The notes: generated by a model not told the origin, from the letters alone. A DNA stretch of 11,835 nt from Pseudanabaena sp. UBA1465 (GCA_002325645.1 DCSN01000045.1:1-11835), one strand, 5' to 3'; counted from the first letter of the stretch, positions 1-7,178 are shown. Translations and numbers: made by a program.

Positions 1-1182
1 GTAACTGAAGAACCTGTAACTGAGAGCCTATCACCCCCAAATCAGGCACGAATACAGGAAGTAATTGCGATTATGTCTCAGAAATTAATCGACAGTTTGC
101 CAGAGACGATCGCGATGTTTCGACAGGCTGCGATCGCTTTGGAGCAGGATAAATTGGATAAGGATCTGCGCGATCAAGGATATATGCAAGCGCATCGATT
201 GACTGGCTCTTTGGCTCCTTTGGAGTTTCCCGAAGGAACGGCGATCGCCCGTCAGATTGAAGAAATGTTAAATAGTGATTTCCCTTTAGTTAGTTTTAAC
301 GCGGAGTTGCTAGGACAATTAATTACAGAACTTGAACAAATTACTCTCAACCCATCGCCGAAATCTCCTGAGATGCCGTTACTTGCATCTCCTCATTCGC
401 CATTGCCTCTGTTACTAATTATCGATGATAATGCTTTTTTAACACAGGTGATTCAGCTAGAAGCGGAAATTCGGGGAATGCGGGTACAAACTGCCTTAGA
501 TCTAACAACTGCTAGGGAAAAAATTGCGAAGGAAGCACCTGATGTAATTCTGCTAGATATGATGTTCCCTAATTCTACGGAGAATGGGCTGGGCTTGTTG
601 GATGAACTGATTCAAAGAGAGAAGAAAATTCCGACGGTGATGATGACGGCGACGAGTGGGTTGAGCGCTCGTGTGATGGCGGCGCGTAAGGGTAGTTGCT
701 CATTTATTGAGAAGCCTGCTTCTACGGGAGAAATTCTGAATACGGTGTCGCAGGTCTTGTATCAACGCTGTAGCGATCCCTCTAAGGTGATGATTGTCGA
801 TGATGATCCGCATATACTCAAAACCCTGCGGCGATCGCTGGAAAATTGGGATATTGAAGTGGTTACTTTACAGAATCCCCACCAGTTTTGGCAGGTATTG
901 GAATCAACTGATCCCGATCTCTTAATTTTAGATTTAATGATGCCAGACTATAGTGGTATTGACTTGTGTAAGGCAGTGCGGACGGATTTTCTCTGGAATA
1001 ATTTACCGATTGTGTTTTTATCGACGCATAGCGATCGCGAAACAATTCGGCAATTATTTATTGCAGGTGCTGATGATTATCTGATTAAGCCAGTTACGGA
1101 GAGTGATTTGTACACGCGCATTCTCAGCCGTTTAGATCTCAGCCGCCTATCGAGAAGGAATTATTCGGCAGTAGAGAGCTAG
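1..1182 (+). CDS. Multidomain response regulator, Hpt-REC-REC C-terminal part (5' end outside window)
   Basis: This is a phosphorelay protein carrying a histidine phosphotransfer (Hpt) domain followed by two receiver domains. The first ATG in frame is at 73, but the frame is open without a stop to base 1 and the upstream residues (ending QARIQEVIAI) run smoothly into the Hpt helix, so the gene almost certainly starts outside the window. Counting from the ATG at 73, the Hpt phospho-acceptor is His41 in QAHRLTGSL. REC1 (about 113-230) has Asp118/119, phospho-acceptor Asp162 and Lys214. REC2 (about 238-355) has Asp243/244, Asp287 in LDLMMP, Ser317 and Lys339. The protein ends soon after REC2, with no GGDEF or DNA-binding domain on this side. 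From family knowledge, similar cyanobacterial proteins carry REC and winged-helix domains before the Hpt, so a transcriptional output upstream is an inference. It is probably a phosphate acceptor for the kinases that follow, though unproven. Confidence 0.85.
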   Translation, partial: VTEEPVTESLSPPNQARIQEVIAIMSQKLIDSLPETIAMFRQAAIALEQDKLDKDLRDQGYMQAHRLTGSLAPLEFPEGTAIARQIEEMLNSDFPLVSFNAELLGQLITELEQITLNPSPKSPEMPLLASPHSPLPLLLIIDDNAFLTQVIQLEAEIRGMRVQTALDLTTAREKIAKEAPDVILLDMMFPNSTENGLGLLDELIQREKKIPTVMMTATSGLSARVMAARKGSCSFIEKPASTGEILNTVSQVLYQRCSDPSKVMIVDDDPHILKTLRRSLENWDIEVVTLQNPHQFWQVLESTDPDLLILDLMMPDYSGIDLCKAVRTDFLWNNLPIVFLSTHSDRETIRQLFIAGADDYLIKPVTESDLYTRILSRLDLSRLSRRNYSAVES

Positions 1183-1186
1183 ATTG

Positions 1187-1285
1187 CCCTCATCCCCCAA
1201 CCCCTTCTCCCAGAACGGGAGAAGGGGAGTAAGAGATCTTTCTTGTTCCCCTCTCCCTTTTTGGGAGAGGGGCTAGGGGTGAGGG
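1187..1285. repeat. Three-stem nested inverted-repeat element
   Basis: The gap after the response regulator is filled by a GC-rich palindromic element. The outer arms (1187-1204, CCCTCATCCCC..., and 1269-1285, ...AGGGGTGAGGG) are complementary with small interruptions. Between them lie two perfect hairpins: an 11-bp stem 1201-1211/1217-1227 with loop AGAAC, and a 10-bp stem 1248-1257/1263-1272 with a TTTTT loop. The overall fold is cloverleaf-like. Such sequences are typically dispersed in cyanobacterial genomes as small non-autonomous elements. It could also attenuate read-through into the phytochrome gene, which is inference. Confidence 0.8.
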
Positions 1286-1327
1286 TCTTAGCAACTTATG
1301 CGTAAATCAACAATATGAGTCAATAAC

Positions 1328-3646
1328 GTGAATCAATTTTTGCGACAGGTCGATCATGATTTCCATGAATTTGCATCGGTTAATCTGACTAATTGCGATC
1401 GCGAACCGATTCATATTCCTAGTTTGATTCAGCCCCATGGACTATTGATTGTACTCACCGAGCCAGATTTGCGGATTGCTCAGGTGAGTGCTAACTGCTT
1501 TGAGTTTTTAGGAATTGCGATCGCGGATTTACTCGATCACCCCTTAGCCGAATTTACAGGGAAAGAACTGATTAAATCGATTCAAGGTTGTCTTGATCGC
1601 AATTTTGAATATCCTAATCCTCTGCGCGTGGGTTTTTATGGATCAGATGATCATTTGCCGAGGGCTTTTAATACGATTGTCCATCGCGCCCCCACGGGTG
1701 AAATTGTGCTGGAACTGGAATCTTGGGAATCTTTGGGAGGAATTGATTTCTTTCAGTTCTATCAGCAAATCAAACATAATCTTGCCAAAATCCAGACAGC
1801 CCAAAACTTAGTAGCCCTATGTGACTTAGTGGTGCAGGAAGTGCAAACATTAACAGGATTTGATCGCGTGATGGTCTACCGCTTCAATGAGTATGGGGAT
1901 GGAACCGTGATTGCGGAAACCAAACAGCCTCACCTAGAATCATTGCTAGGACTCCATTACCCTGACTCAGACATTCCCAAACAGGCCAAACATCTCTATA
2001 CCCTCAACTGGTTGCGCCTAATTCCCGATGTCAATTATCAACCAACGGCGCTAGTCAGTCATCAACAATCCCCGAAATCATCCCTCAAAAAAGTACCTCT
2101 CGACATGAGCTACTGTGCTTTGCGATCGGTTTCACCGATCCATATTGAATATCTGCAAAATATGGGTGTGACCGCTTCGATGTCTGTTTCCCTGATTCAA
2201 AATAAAAAGCTATGGGGATTGATCGCCTGTCACCATCACACCCCCAAATTTATTCCCTATGAAACTCGGACAATCTGCGAGTTTTTGGGACAGTTAATGT
2301 CTACGGAGTTAGCCAATAAAGAAGCTAACAAAGATCTAGATTACAAACTTTATCTAAAAACAATTCAACGTGGTTTTTTAGAACGTCTGACCAAAGCAAT
2401 GGGATTTGTAGAAGAACTCGACCACGATCACGGTGCTTTGTTAGCACTAACAGGCGCTCAGGGCGCGGCTATTTGTGATGGCGATCGCCTGATTTTGGTC
2501 GGCACAACTCCCGAAATAGCGATCGTGCAATCTTTGCTGACTTGGCTAGAAAATCGCTTTGATCAGGATTTCTTTGTTACTGATAAATTATCTAGTCTCT
2601 ATCCTGAAATGACTGCATATCAGGCGATCGCCAGTGGCTTGATGGCAATGGCAATTTCTAAAGTTCAAAACCGTTATGTGCTATGGTTTCGCCCTGAGCA
2701 AGAGCAAACCGTAACTTGGGCGGGCGATCGCGATAAAGCCACCCAGATTGCGGAGGATGGTAGTGTGATGCTGCTTCCCCGTCAGTCTTTTGCTGCTTGG
2801 AAAGAAATCGTGCGCGGTAAGTCTAGCCCTTGGTTGCCCTGCGAAGTCGATAGCGCGATCGAACTGCGACAGGCGATCGTCGATATCGTCTTACGTCTAG
2901 CCCATGAACTTGCCCTGATCAACTCCGATCTAGAACGTACTAATAGCGAACTTGATTCCTTTGCTTACATCGCCTCCCACGATTTGAAAGAACCTTTGCG
3001 CGGTATTCATAACTATGCCACTTTTTTATTAGAAGACTATGGCGAAATCCTCCAGGGCGATGGCACAGAAAAGCTAAATACATTGGTGAAACTGACTAAA
3101 CGGATGGAATCATTAATCGAATCTTTGCTGAAGTTCTCGCGCTTAGGTCGTCAGGAATTGCAAATGGAACCCCTCGATCTCAACAAATTATTGAGGAATG
3201 TGATGGAAATATTTTCAATGAATCCGCAATGGCAAAACTGCAAAATTCAAATCCCCCGATCGCTACCGATGGTAAGAGGCGATCGGCTTTTGATTGAAGA
3301 AATTTTTATTAATTTAATTACCAATGCCTTTAAATACAATGAAAATCCTGAGAAATTAGCAGAAATCGGCTGGCTTGAGAATAAGTCAACCCCAGACTTA
3401 GTGACGCTCTATGTGCGCGATAATGGTATTGGTGTCCGCGAGAAGCATTTGGAATCAATCTTTCAGATCTTTAAACGGTTAAATGCACCGAGTAAGTATG
3501 GTGGCGGCACAGGGGCGGGGCTAACGATTGTCCGCAAGATTGTCGAACAGCACAAAGGCAGCATTCAAGTGCAATCCACCTACGGACAAGGAACCACGAT
3601 GTCTTTTACCTTGCCTGCGAATGCTCTAAGTTTGCATGAACTTTAA
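1328..3646 (+). CDS. cphB: Biliverdin-type bacteriophytochrome histidine kinase (PAS-GAF-PHY-HisKA-HATPase)
   Basis: This is a red/far-red photoreceptor kinase of 772 residues. An N-terminal PAS follows Cys23 in TNCDREPIHIP, which aligns with the biliverdin-binding Cys24 of Deinococcus BphP. The GAF domain (about 160-325) has Asp215 in SDIP, His272 and the ACHHHTP motif (300-306). At the position of the Cph1 chromophore cysteine there is Ile271, so this belongs to the CphB/BphP class and not the phycocyanobilin-binding CphA class. The PHY domain (about 335-525) shows tongue motifs WFRPE (453-457), WAGD (464-467) and PRQSF (484-488). The kinase has His551 in ASHDLKEPLR, N-box Asn666, G1 Asp698 and the G2 loop 725-732. 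GTG 1328 is the first possible start, because an in-frame TGA lies at 1316-1318. It places the Cys at about the same distance from the N-terminus as in DrBphP. Its stop overlaps the rcp start by one base, so the two are probably translationally coupled. Confidence 0.95.
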   Translation: MNQFLRQVDHDFHEFASVNLTNCDREPIHIPSLIQPHGLLIVLTEPDLRIAQVSANCFEFLGIAIADLLDHPLAEFTGKELIKSIQGCLDRNFEYPNPLRVGFYGSDDHLPRAFNTIVHRAPTGEIVLELESWESLGGIDFFQFYQQIKHNLAKIQTAQNLVALCDLVVQEVQTLTGFDRVMVYRFNEYGDGTVIAETKQPHLESLLGLHYPDSDIPKQAKHLYTLNWLRLIPDVNYQPTALVSHQQSPKSSLKKVPLDMSYCALRSVSPIHIEYLQNMGVTASMSVSLIQNKKLWGLIACHHHTPKFIPYETRTICEFLGQLMSTELANKEANKDLDYKLYLKTIQRGFLERLTKAMGFVEELDHDHGALLALTGAQGAAICDGDRLILVGTTPEIAIVQSLLTWLENRFDQDFFVTDKLSSLYPEMTAYQAIASGLMAMAISKVQNRYVLWFRPEQEQTVTWAGDRDKATQIAEDGSVMLLPRQSFAAWKEIVRGKSSPWLPCEVDSAIELRQAIVDIVLRLAHELALINSDLERTNSELDSFAYIASHDLKEPLRGIHNYATFLLEDYGEILQGDGTEKLNTLVKLTKRMESLIESLLKFSRLGRQELQMEPLDLNKLLRNVMEIFSMNPQWQNCKIQIPRSLPMVRGDRLLIEEIFINLITNAFKYNENPEKLAEIGWLENKSTPDLVTLYVRDNGIGVREKHLESIFQIFKRLNAPSKYGGGTGAGLTIVRKIVEQHKGSIQVQSTYGQGTTMSFTLPANALSLHEL

Positions 3647-4140
3647 TGAAAGATCTTTTAACTTCTGCTTGGGACGATCTCACCCATCCGATTATTCTCA
3701 TCGTTGAAGATAGCGATGAAGACTTTTATATGTTTATGAGAGCTACGCAAAATCTGGATTTATTAGAGCGATCGCTTTATCGTTTTTTACGGTTCGACAA
3801 TGGTGATGAGGTTCTCGATTATCTATTTCGACGCGGCGAATATCAAAGCCTGAATGCACCTCTGCCCGTGGCGATGCTGCTCGATCTCAACTTGCCAGGA
3901 ACCGATGGCAGAGACATCATCAGGCAAGTAAAGCAAACCCCCCATTTGCAACCTTTACCAACTATCGTCTTGACCACATCCAACAATCAACGCGACATTC
4001 AAACCTGTTATGGGAATGGCGCAAATAGCTACATCCTCAAACCTATGGGCGTTACTGCTATGCAAGAAACTATTCAAACCCTGTTTCGGCATTGGTTCCA
4101 ACTTGCAGTTCTGCCTAGCTACGGACAATTTACCGCCTGA
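3646..4140 (+). CDS. rcpB: Rcp-type single-domain response regulator, phytochrome partner
   Basis: This is a 164-residue receiver protein with no output domain. It has the Rcp1-style signature: acidic pair Glu21/Asp22, phospho-acceptor Asp80 in LLDLNLPGTDGR, switch Thr110/Thr111 in VLTTSNN, and Lys132 in LKP. It also has the family's C-terminal helix ending in a FRHWFQLAVLP segment, a region used for dimerisation in Rcp1-like proteins. It is slightly longer than Rcp1 (about 147 aa) because of extra residues at both ends. The start ATG overlaps the TAA of the phytochrome gene (TAATG), the usual arrangement of cph-rcp pairs, so it should take phosphate from the preceding kinase. The downstream target is not evident; in this family the phosphorylated protein acts by protein contact or passes phosphate on. 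The name rcpB follows from the CphB-type neighbour. Confidence 0.93.
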   Translation: MKDLLTSAWDDLTHPIILIVEDSDEDFYMFMRATQNLDLLERSLYRFLRFDNGDEVLDYLFRRGEYQSLNAPLPVAMLLDLNLPGTDGRDIIRQVKQTPHLQPLPTIVLTTSNNQRDIQTCYGNGANSYILKPMGVTAMQETIQTLFRHWFQLAVLPSYGQFTA

Positions 4141-4181
4141 AATCACGCCTGAAATCACGTCTAAAATCACGCCTGAAATCT
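4134..4181 (+). repeat. Four tandem 12-bp repeats between rcp and the hybrid kinase
   Basis: Four units of CGCCTGAAATCA follow without gaps: 4134-4145 and 4146-4157 are identical, 4158-4169 differs at two bases (CGTCTAAAATCA), and 4170-4181 differs at the last base. The array starts inside the last codons of rcp, includes its TGA stop and ends exactly at the base before the ATG of the hybrid kinase. It therefore makes up the whole 41-bp gap. No Shine-Dalgarno sequence is visible in it. The 12-bp period is a multiple of three, so copy changes would keep the frame. Confidence 0.9.
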
Positions 4182-6269
4182 ATGACGACATCATCACCCC
4201 TAGACTCTAATATCACAATTTTGATTGTCGATGATTCGGCAGAAGATCGGGCGACTTACCTGCGCTATCTGCGATCGGATATCTCCCGTTCCTATCGGTT
4301 TTTGGAAGCGGAAACCCTCTCAGAGAGCCTAGATCTATGGCGATCGCACCATCCCGATATTGTCCTCGTTGACTATTTTCTTCCCGATGGTGAAGGCTGG
4401 GAATTATTAGCGGCTATGGGTGAAGGTGATCTTGTGCCGAAATTAGAGGCGATCGTTTTAACTGGGCATGATGGCAATGAGCAGCTTATCTTGCAAACAA
4501 TGCGCTTGGGAGCCGCCGACTATCTGGTTAAAGGTGAGGTGACATCGGTATCCCTCTGTAACCGTGTGGGGCAGGTATGCGATCACCTAATTCTTACCCG
4601 CAAATTGCAGCGATCGCAGGAACAGGAACTTTTAACGGCTCAAATTTCGCTACATATTCGGCAATACATTGGTTTAGAAGAGATTCTCAAGGCGATCGTC
4701 CAAGAAATCCGCAACTTTTTAAAGGCCGATCGCACCGTTGTTTATCAGTTCAATCCTGATTTTAGTGGTCTGATTGTGGCGGAGGCAGTCTTGCCACCTT
4801 GGAAAACCTGTTTAAATCAGCGTATTGACGAGTTCTGCTTTCAAGGTAATCTCGGAGAGAGATATGTAGAAGGTCGCGTTTTTGCAACTCCTGATATTTA
4901 TAAGGCAAACTTAACTGAATGCCATTTACAACTAATGGAACAATTTCAGGTTAGGGCAAATCTAGTATTACCGATCTCGATCATCAACGACAAAACTCCG
5001 AAGTTATGGGGATTGTTGATTGTTCACCAATGTTCTGAGCCACGCATTTGGGAACAGAGCGACATTAGCTTACTTGAGCAATTATCGGTACAGTTAGCGA
5101 TCGCCATTCAACAAGCAGAACTCTATCACAATCTCCAAATTAGCAATGCTGAATTAGAAAATCGGGTTGCTCAGCGTACTGTCGAACTTTTTAAACGTCA
5201 AAACGCTCTCCAAGAAGCCAATCGCCGTTGGCAATCATTACTCGATAATGTGCATCTAATCGTGGTGGAATGGAACTGTGAGGGCATAGTGGAATATGTC
5301 AATCCCTTTTTTCTCGACTCCACAGGCTATCAATTAGATGAAGTGATCGGCAAAGAGTGGTTCTCGCATTTCCTGCCCAAGAGCATCCAAGAAGAACTCA
5401 GAGAACTTTTTTCTGGTTTATTGAATAGCTTTCAGGATCACTATCAAAATCAAATTTTGACCAAGACAGGCGAAGAAAGAATGATTGCATGGAACAATAC
5501 AATCCTTCGCAATCAAGGTCAGCAAATTATTGGCGCAGTGGGTATTGGTGAAGATATTACGGAAAAGCTGAAGGTTGAACAGGTCAAAAATGAATTTATC
5601 TCCATTGTTAGCCATGAACTTCGCACCCCCCTATCCTCGATTCGGGGCGCGTTGGGGCTGCTTGCCTCTGGCGTATTAGACAATAAGCCCGAAGTTGCCA
5701 AGAATATGCTCGATATTGCGGCGATCGACGTTGAGCGATTAGTCCGCTTAGTTAATGATATTTTGGATTTAGAACGCTTAGAATCCAATAACGTCACCCT
5801 CGATCACCAGTGGTATGACACATCCAACCTATGCCGCCAAGCCGTCGAAATCATGCAAGCGATCGCCGATGAAAGCCAGATTCAAATCTTAGCTGAATGT
5901 GAATCCTGCCAAATTTTTGCCGATCGCGATCGGCTTGTGCAAACCCTAGTCAATTTACTTAGTAATGCGATTAAGTTCTCATTACCACAAAACCAAGTAG
6001 AAATCAGGGTAGAATCTGCTGCTGAGGAGATCATTTTTCATGTCAGCGATCGCGGTCGAGGCATTCCCGAAAACCATCTAGAAAGTATTTTTGGACGTTT
6101 TAATCAAGTCGATGCTTCTGATTCTCGACAGATGGGAGGCACAGGGCTGGGTTTAGCGATCTGCCAAAGTATTGTCCAACAGCACGGCGGCAAAATATGG
6201 ACTGAAAGTAAATTATCAGAAGGAAGTACATTTTCATTCACAATTCCCCACTATAGGAAACGAGAATGA
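4182..6269 (+). CDS. Hybrid sensor histidine kinase REC-GAF(cyanobacteriochrome-like)-PAS-HisKA-HATPase
   Basis: This 695-residue soluble kinase has an N-terminal receiver (about 11-135; Asp17/18, Asp64, Thr94, Lys117). A GAF domain spans about 160-312, followed by a coiled linker (about 315-345), PAS (about 346-462), HisKA with His478 in VSHELRTP, and HATPase_c with N-box Asn595, Asp623 in the G1 box and GGTGLGL at 652-658. The GAF resembles cyanobacteriochrome bilin-binding domains: Cys247-His248 (TECHLQLMEQFQVRANLVLPI region) is the canonical chromophore pair. GRV at 231-233, DIY at 238-240 and LWGLL also match. Cys219 in EFCF lies 28 residues before Cys247, the spacing of the second cysteine in DXCF-type blue/green sensors, but the motif's Asp is Glu217 here. 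Bilin attachment and colour are inference. The gene is 41 bp after rcp and probably in the same operon. Its N-terminal receiver could accept phosphate from the phytochrome kinase. No clear ribosome binding site is seen. Confidence 0.9.
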   Translation: MTTSSPLDSNITILIVDDSAEDRATYLRYLRSDISRSYRFLEAETLSESLDLWRSHHPDIVLVDYFLPDGEGWELLAAMGEGDLVPKLEAIVLTGHDGNEQLILQTMRLGAADYLVKGEVTSVSLCNRVGQVCDHLILTRKLQRSQEQELLTAQISLHIRQYIGLEEILKAIVQEIRNFLKADRTVVYQFNPDFSGLIVAEAVLPPWKTCLNQRIDEFCFQGNLGERYVEGRVFATPDIYKANLTECHLQLMEQFQVRANLVLPISIINDKTPKLWGLLIVHQCSEPRIWEQSDISLLEQLSVQLAIAIQQAELYHNLQISNAELENRVAQRTVELFKRQNALQEANRRWQSLLDNVHLIVVEWNCEGIVEYVNPFFLDSTGYQLDEVIGKEWFSHFLPKSIQEELRELFSGLLNSFQDHYQNQILTKTGEERMIAWNNTILRNQGQQIIGAVGIGEDITEKLKVEQVKNEFISIVSHELRTPLSSIRGALGLLASGVLDNKPEVAKNMLDIAAIDVERLVRLVNDILDLERLESNNVTLDHQWYDTSNLCRQAVEIMQAIADESQIQILAECESCQIFADRDRLVQTLVNLLSNAIKFSLPQNQVEIRVESAAEEIIFHVSDRGRGIPENHLESIFGRFNQVDASDSRQMGGTGLGLAICQSIVQQHGGKIWTESKLSEGSTFSFTIPHYRKRE

Positions 6270-6340
6270 TCCCCCTCAATCCCCCTTAAAAAGGGGGAAG
6301 AAGAAAATCCCCCCCCTTTTTAAGGGGGGCTGGGGGGATC
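6268..6340. repeat. Three-stem nested inverted-repeat element overlapping a stop codon
   Basis: Outer arms GATCCCCC (6268-6275) and GGGGGATC (6333-6340) are perfectly complementary. Inside are two hairpins: CCCCCTT 6281-6287 with AAGGGGG 6291-6297, and a C6TT/AAG6 stem 6311-6318/6322-6329. The left arm starts with the last two bases of the hybrid kinase TGA stop (6267-6269). The layout matches the element at 1187-1285, but the sequence belongs to a different, A/T-loop C-run family. It is probably a dispersed small non-autonomous element, and it may reduce transcription into the next gene. Confidence 0.8.
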
Positions 6341-6396
6341 TAAACCCTCAAACGTAGACAGAGGGAATTCGTAACATTATTCAGGAATTTACAATT

Positions 6397-6768
6397 ATGA
6401 CAAAATCGATTTTACTGATTGATGACGAACCAAATCTGGCTCAAGTCATAGCCGTTTGCTTAGAAAGCTTTAAGGGCTGGCAAGTGCGCGTAGTCAACTC
6501 TGGCAAAGAAGGATTGAAAATAGTTGAAGCACTTGCGCCCGATGCGATTCTTCTTGATGTGATGATGCCTGAAATGGACGGAATCACTGTCTTTCAACAT
6601 CTTCAACAAAATTCAGTAACTCAAAATATTCCTGTAATTTTATTAACTGCCAAAGTCCAAGCCAGCGATCGCGCCCGATTTGCTCAACTAGATATTGCAG
6701 GGGCGATCGCCAAACCCTTTGAGCCACTGCAAATCGCCAATCAAATTGCGTGTATTTTGGGATGGTAA
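6397..6768 (+). CDS. Stand-alone CheY-like response regulator
   Basis: This is a 123-residue single receiver domain with all key residues: Asp9/Asp10 in LIDDEP, phospho-acceptor Asp54 in LLDVMMPEMDG, Thr84 in LLTAK and Lys106 in AKPF. No output domain follows, since the protein ends at the fifth helix (ILGW). A possible Shine-Dalgarno AGGA lies at 6383-6386, ten bases before ATG. It follows the hybrid kinase by 127 bp, a gap mostly taken by the nested inverted repeat, so it may share the operon or have its own promoter. The location suggests it is a phosphate acceptor or shuttle for the hybrid kinase, which has no C-terminal receiver of its own; this is inference. Confidence 0.9.
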   Translation: MTKSILLIDDEPNLAQVIAVCLESFKGWQVRVVNSGKEGLKIVEALAPDAILLDVMMPEMDGITVFQHLQQNSVTQNIPVILLTAKVQASDRARFAQLDIAGAIAKPFEPLQIANQIACILGW

Positions 6769-6794
6769 ACTTAAAAGCAGAACTTTTAAGTTTA
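6766..6794 (+). promoter_or_regulatory. 12-bp perfect hairpin across the receiver stop codon, upstream of hisI
   Basis: TAAACTTAAAAG (6766-6777) and CTTTTAAGTTTA (6783-6794) are exact reverse complements around the loop CAGAA. The stem starts at the TAA stop of the receiver gene and ends 17 bases before the hisI ATG. No U-run follows, so it is not a classic intrinsic terminator. It could be an mRNA-processing or 3'-end stabilising structure, or part of the hisI leader. Confidence 0.6.
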
Positions 6795-6811
6795 CTTATA
6801 CTTTCAAATAT

Positions 6812-7168
6812 ATGCCTGACAATTGGATTGAAAGCCTTAAATATGACGATAAAGGATTGATTCCTGCGATCGCGCAGGATGCTGAAGATGGCACAATTCT
6901 GATGATGGCATGGATGAATCGTCAAGCCCTTGAGTTAACCATCAGTACGGGTGAGGTACATTATTGGAGCCGATCGCGTCAGGAGCTATGGCATAAGGGC
7001 GCAACCTCTGGACATATCCAAAAGCTAAAAAAACTATATTACGACTGCGATCGCGATGTGATTTTAGTGAAAATTGAGCAAGTTGGGGATATTGCCTGTC
7101 ACACAGGGGCGCGAAGTTGTTTCTTTACCGAAGTTGCTTTACAAGAAAATGGCTCACGCACAGCGTGA
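6812..7168 (+). CDS. hisI: Phosphoribosyl-AMP cyclohydrolase
   Basis: HisI opens the adenine ring of phosphoribosyl-AMP to give ProFAR, the third step of histidine synthesis, in the cytosol. The 118-residue product has the full signature: WSRSRQELWHKGATSGH (52-68), the Mg-binding DCDRD (Asp78, Asp80, Asp82) and the zinc cysteines Cys79, Cys96 (in ACHTG) and Cys103. There is no HisE pyrophosphohydrolase domain after it, so this is the monofunctional form. The frame is open further upstream to 6695, but that part overlaps the receiver gene and encodes no family sequence; ATG 6812 gives the standard N-terminus (MPDNWIESLKYDDKGLIPAI). No clear Shine-Dalgarno precedes it. A TATACT at 6797-6802 is too close to the ATG to be a convincing promoter unless the mRNA is nearly leaderless. 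No other his genes are adjacent, as is usual in cyanobacteria, where the pathway is scattered. Confidence 0.95.
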   Translation: MPDNWIESLKYDDKGLIPAIAQDAEDGTILMMAWMNRQALELTISTGEVHYWSRSRQELWHKGATSGHIQKLKKLYYDCDRDVILVKIEQVGDIACHTGARSCFFTEVALQENGSRTA

Positions 7169-7178
7169 GCTATTTTTT
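7152..7178 (+). terminator. Intrinsic terminator of hisI, beginning inside the coding sequence
   Basis: An 8-bp GC-rich stem GCTCACGC (7152-7159)/GCGTGAGC (7163-7170) with a three-base loop ACA is followed by TATTTTTT (7171-7178). The stem contains the last codons and the TGA stop (7166-7168) of hisI, so the terminal residues GSRT are shaped by the hairpin. Confidence 0.8.

Noticed and set aside
863..1045. Minus-strand ORF inside the response regulator gene
   Set aside because: Shadow of the REC2 coding sequence; no recognisable motif or start signal. The same holds for the other minus-strand ORFs.
4134..4181. Tandem array considered as CRISPR or iteron origin
   Set aside because: Units are contiguous with no spacers and only four 12-bp copies sit between two coupled genes. 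There is no replication gene nearby.
4010..4210. Small plus-strand ORF with a repeated PEIT motif
   Set aside because: It is the out-of-frame reading of the rcp 3' end and the 12-bp repeats, with no start signal.
6172..6357. 61-residue ORF across the end of the hybrid kinase
   Set aside because: It overlaps the HATPase region in another frame and its C-terminus is the nested inverted repeat.
6695..6811. Upstream extension of hisI by 39 residues
   Set aside because: It overlaps the receiver gene and the hairpin, and the extra residues match no HisI N-terminus. ATG 6812 gives the normal protein.
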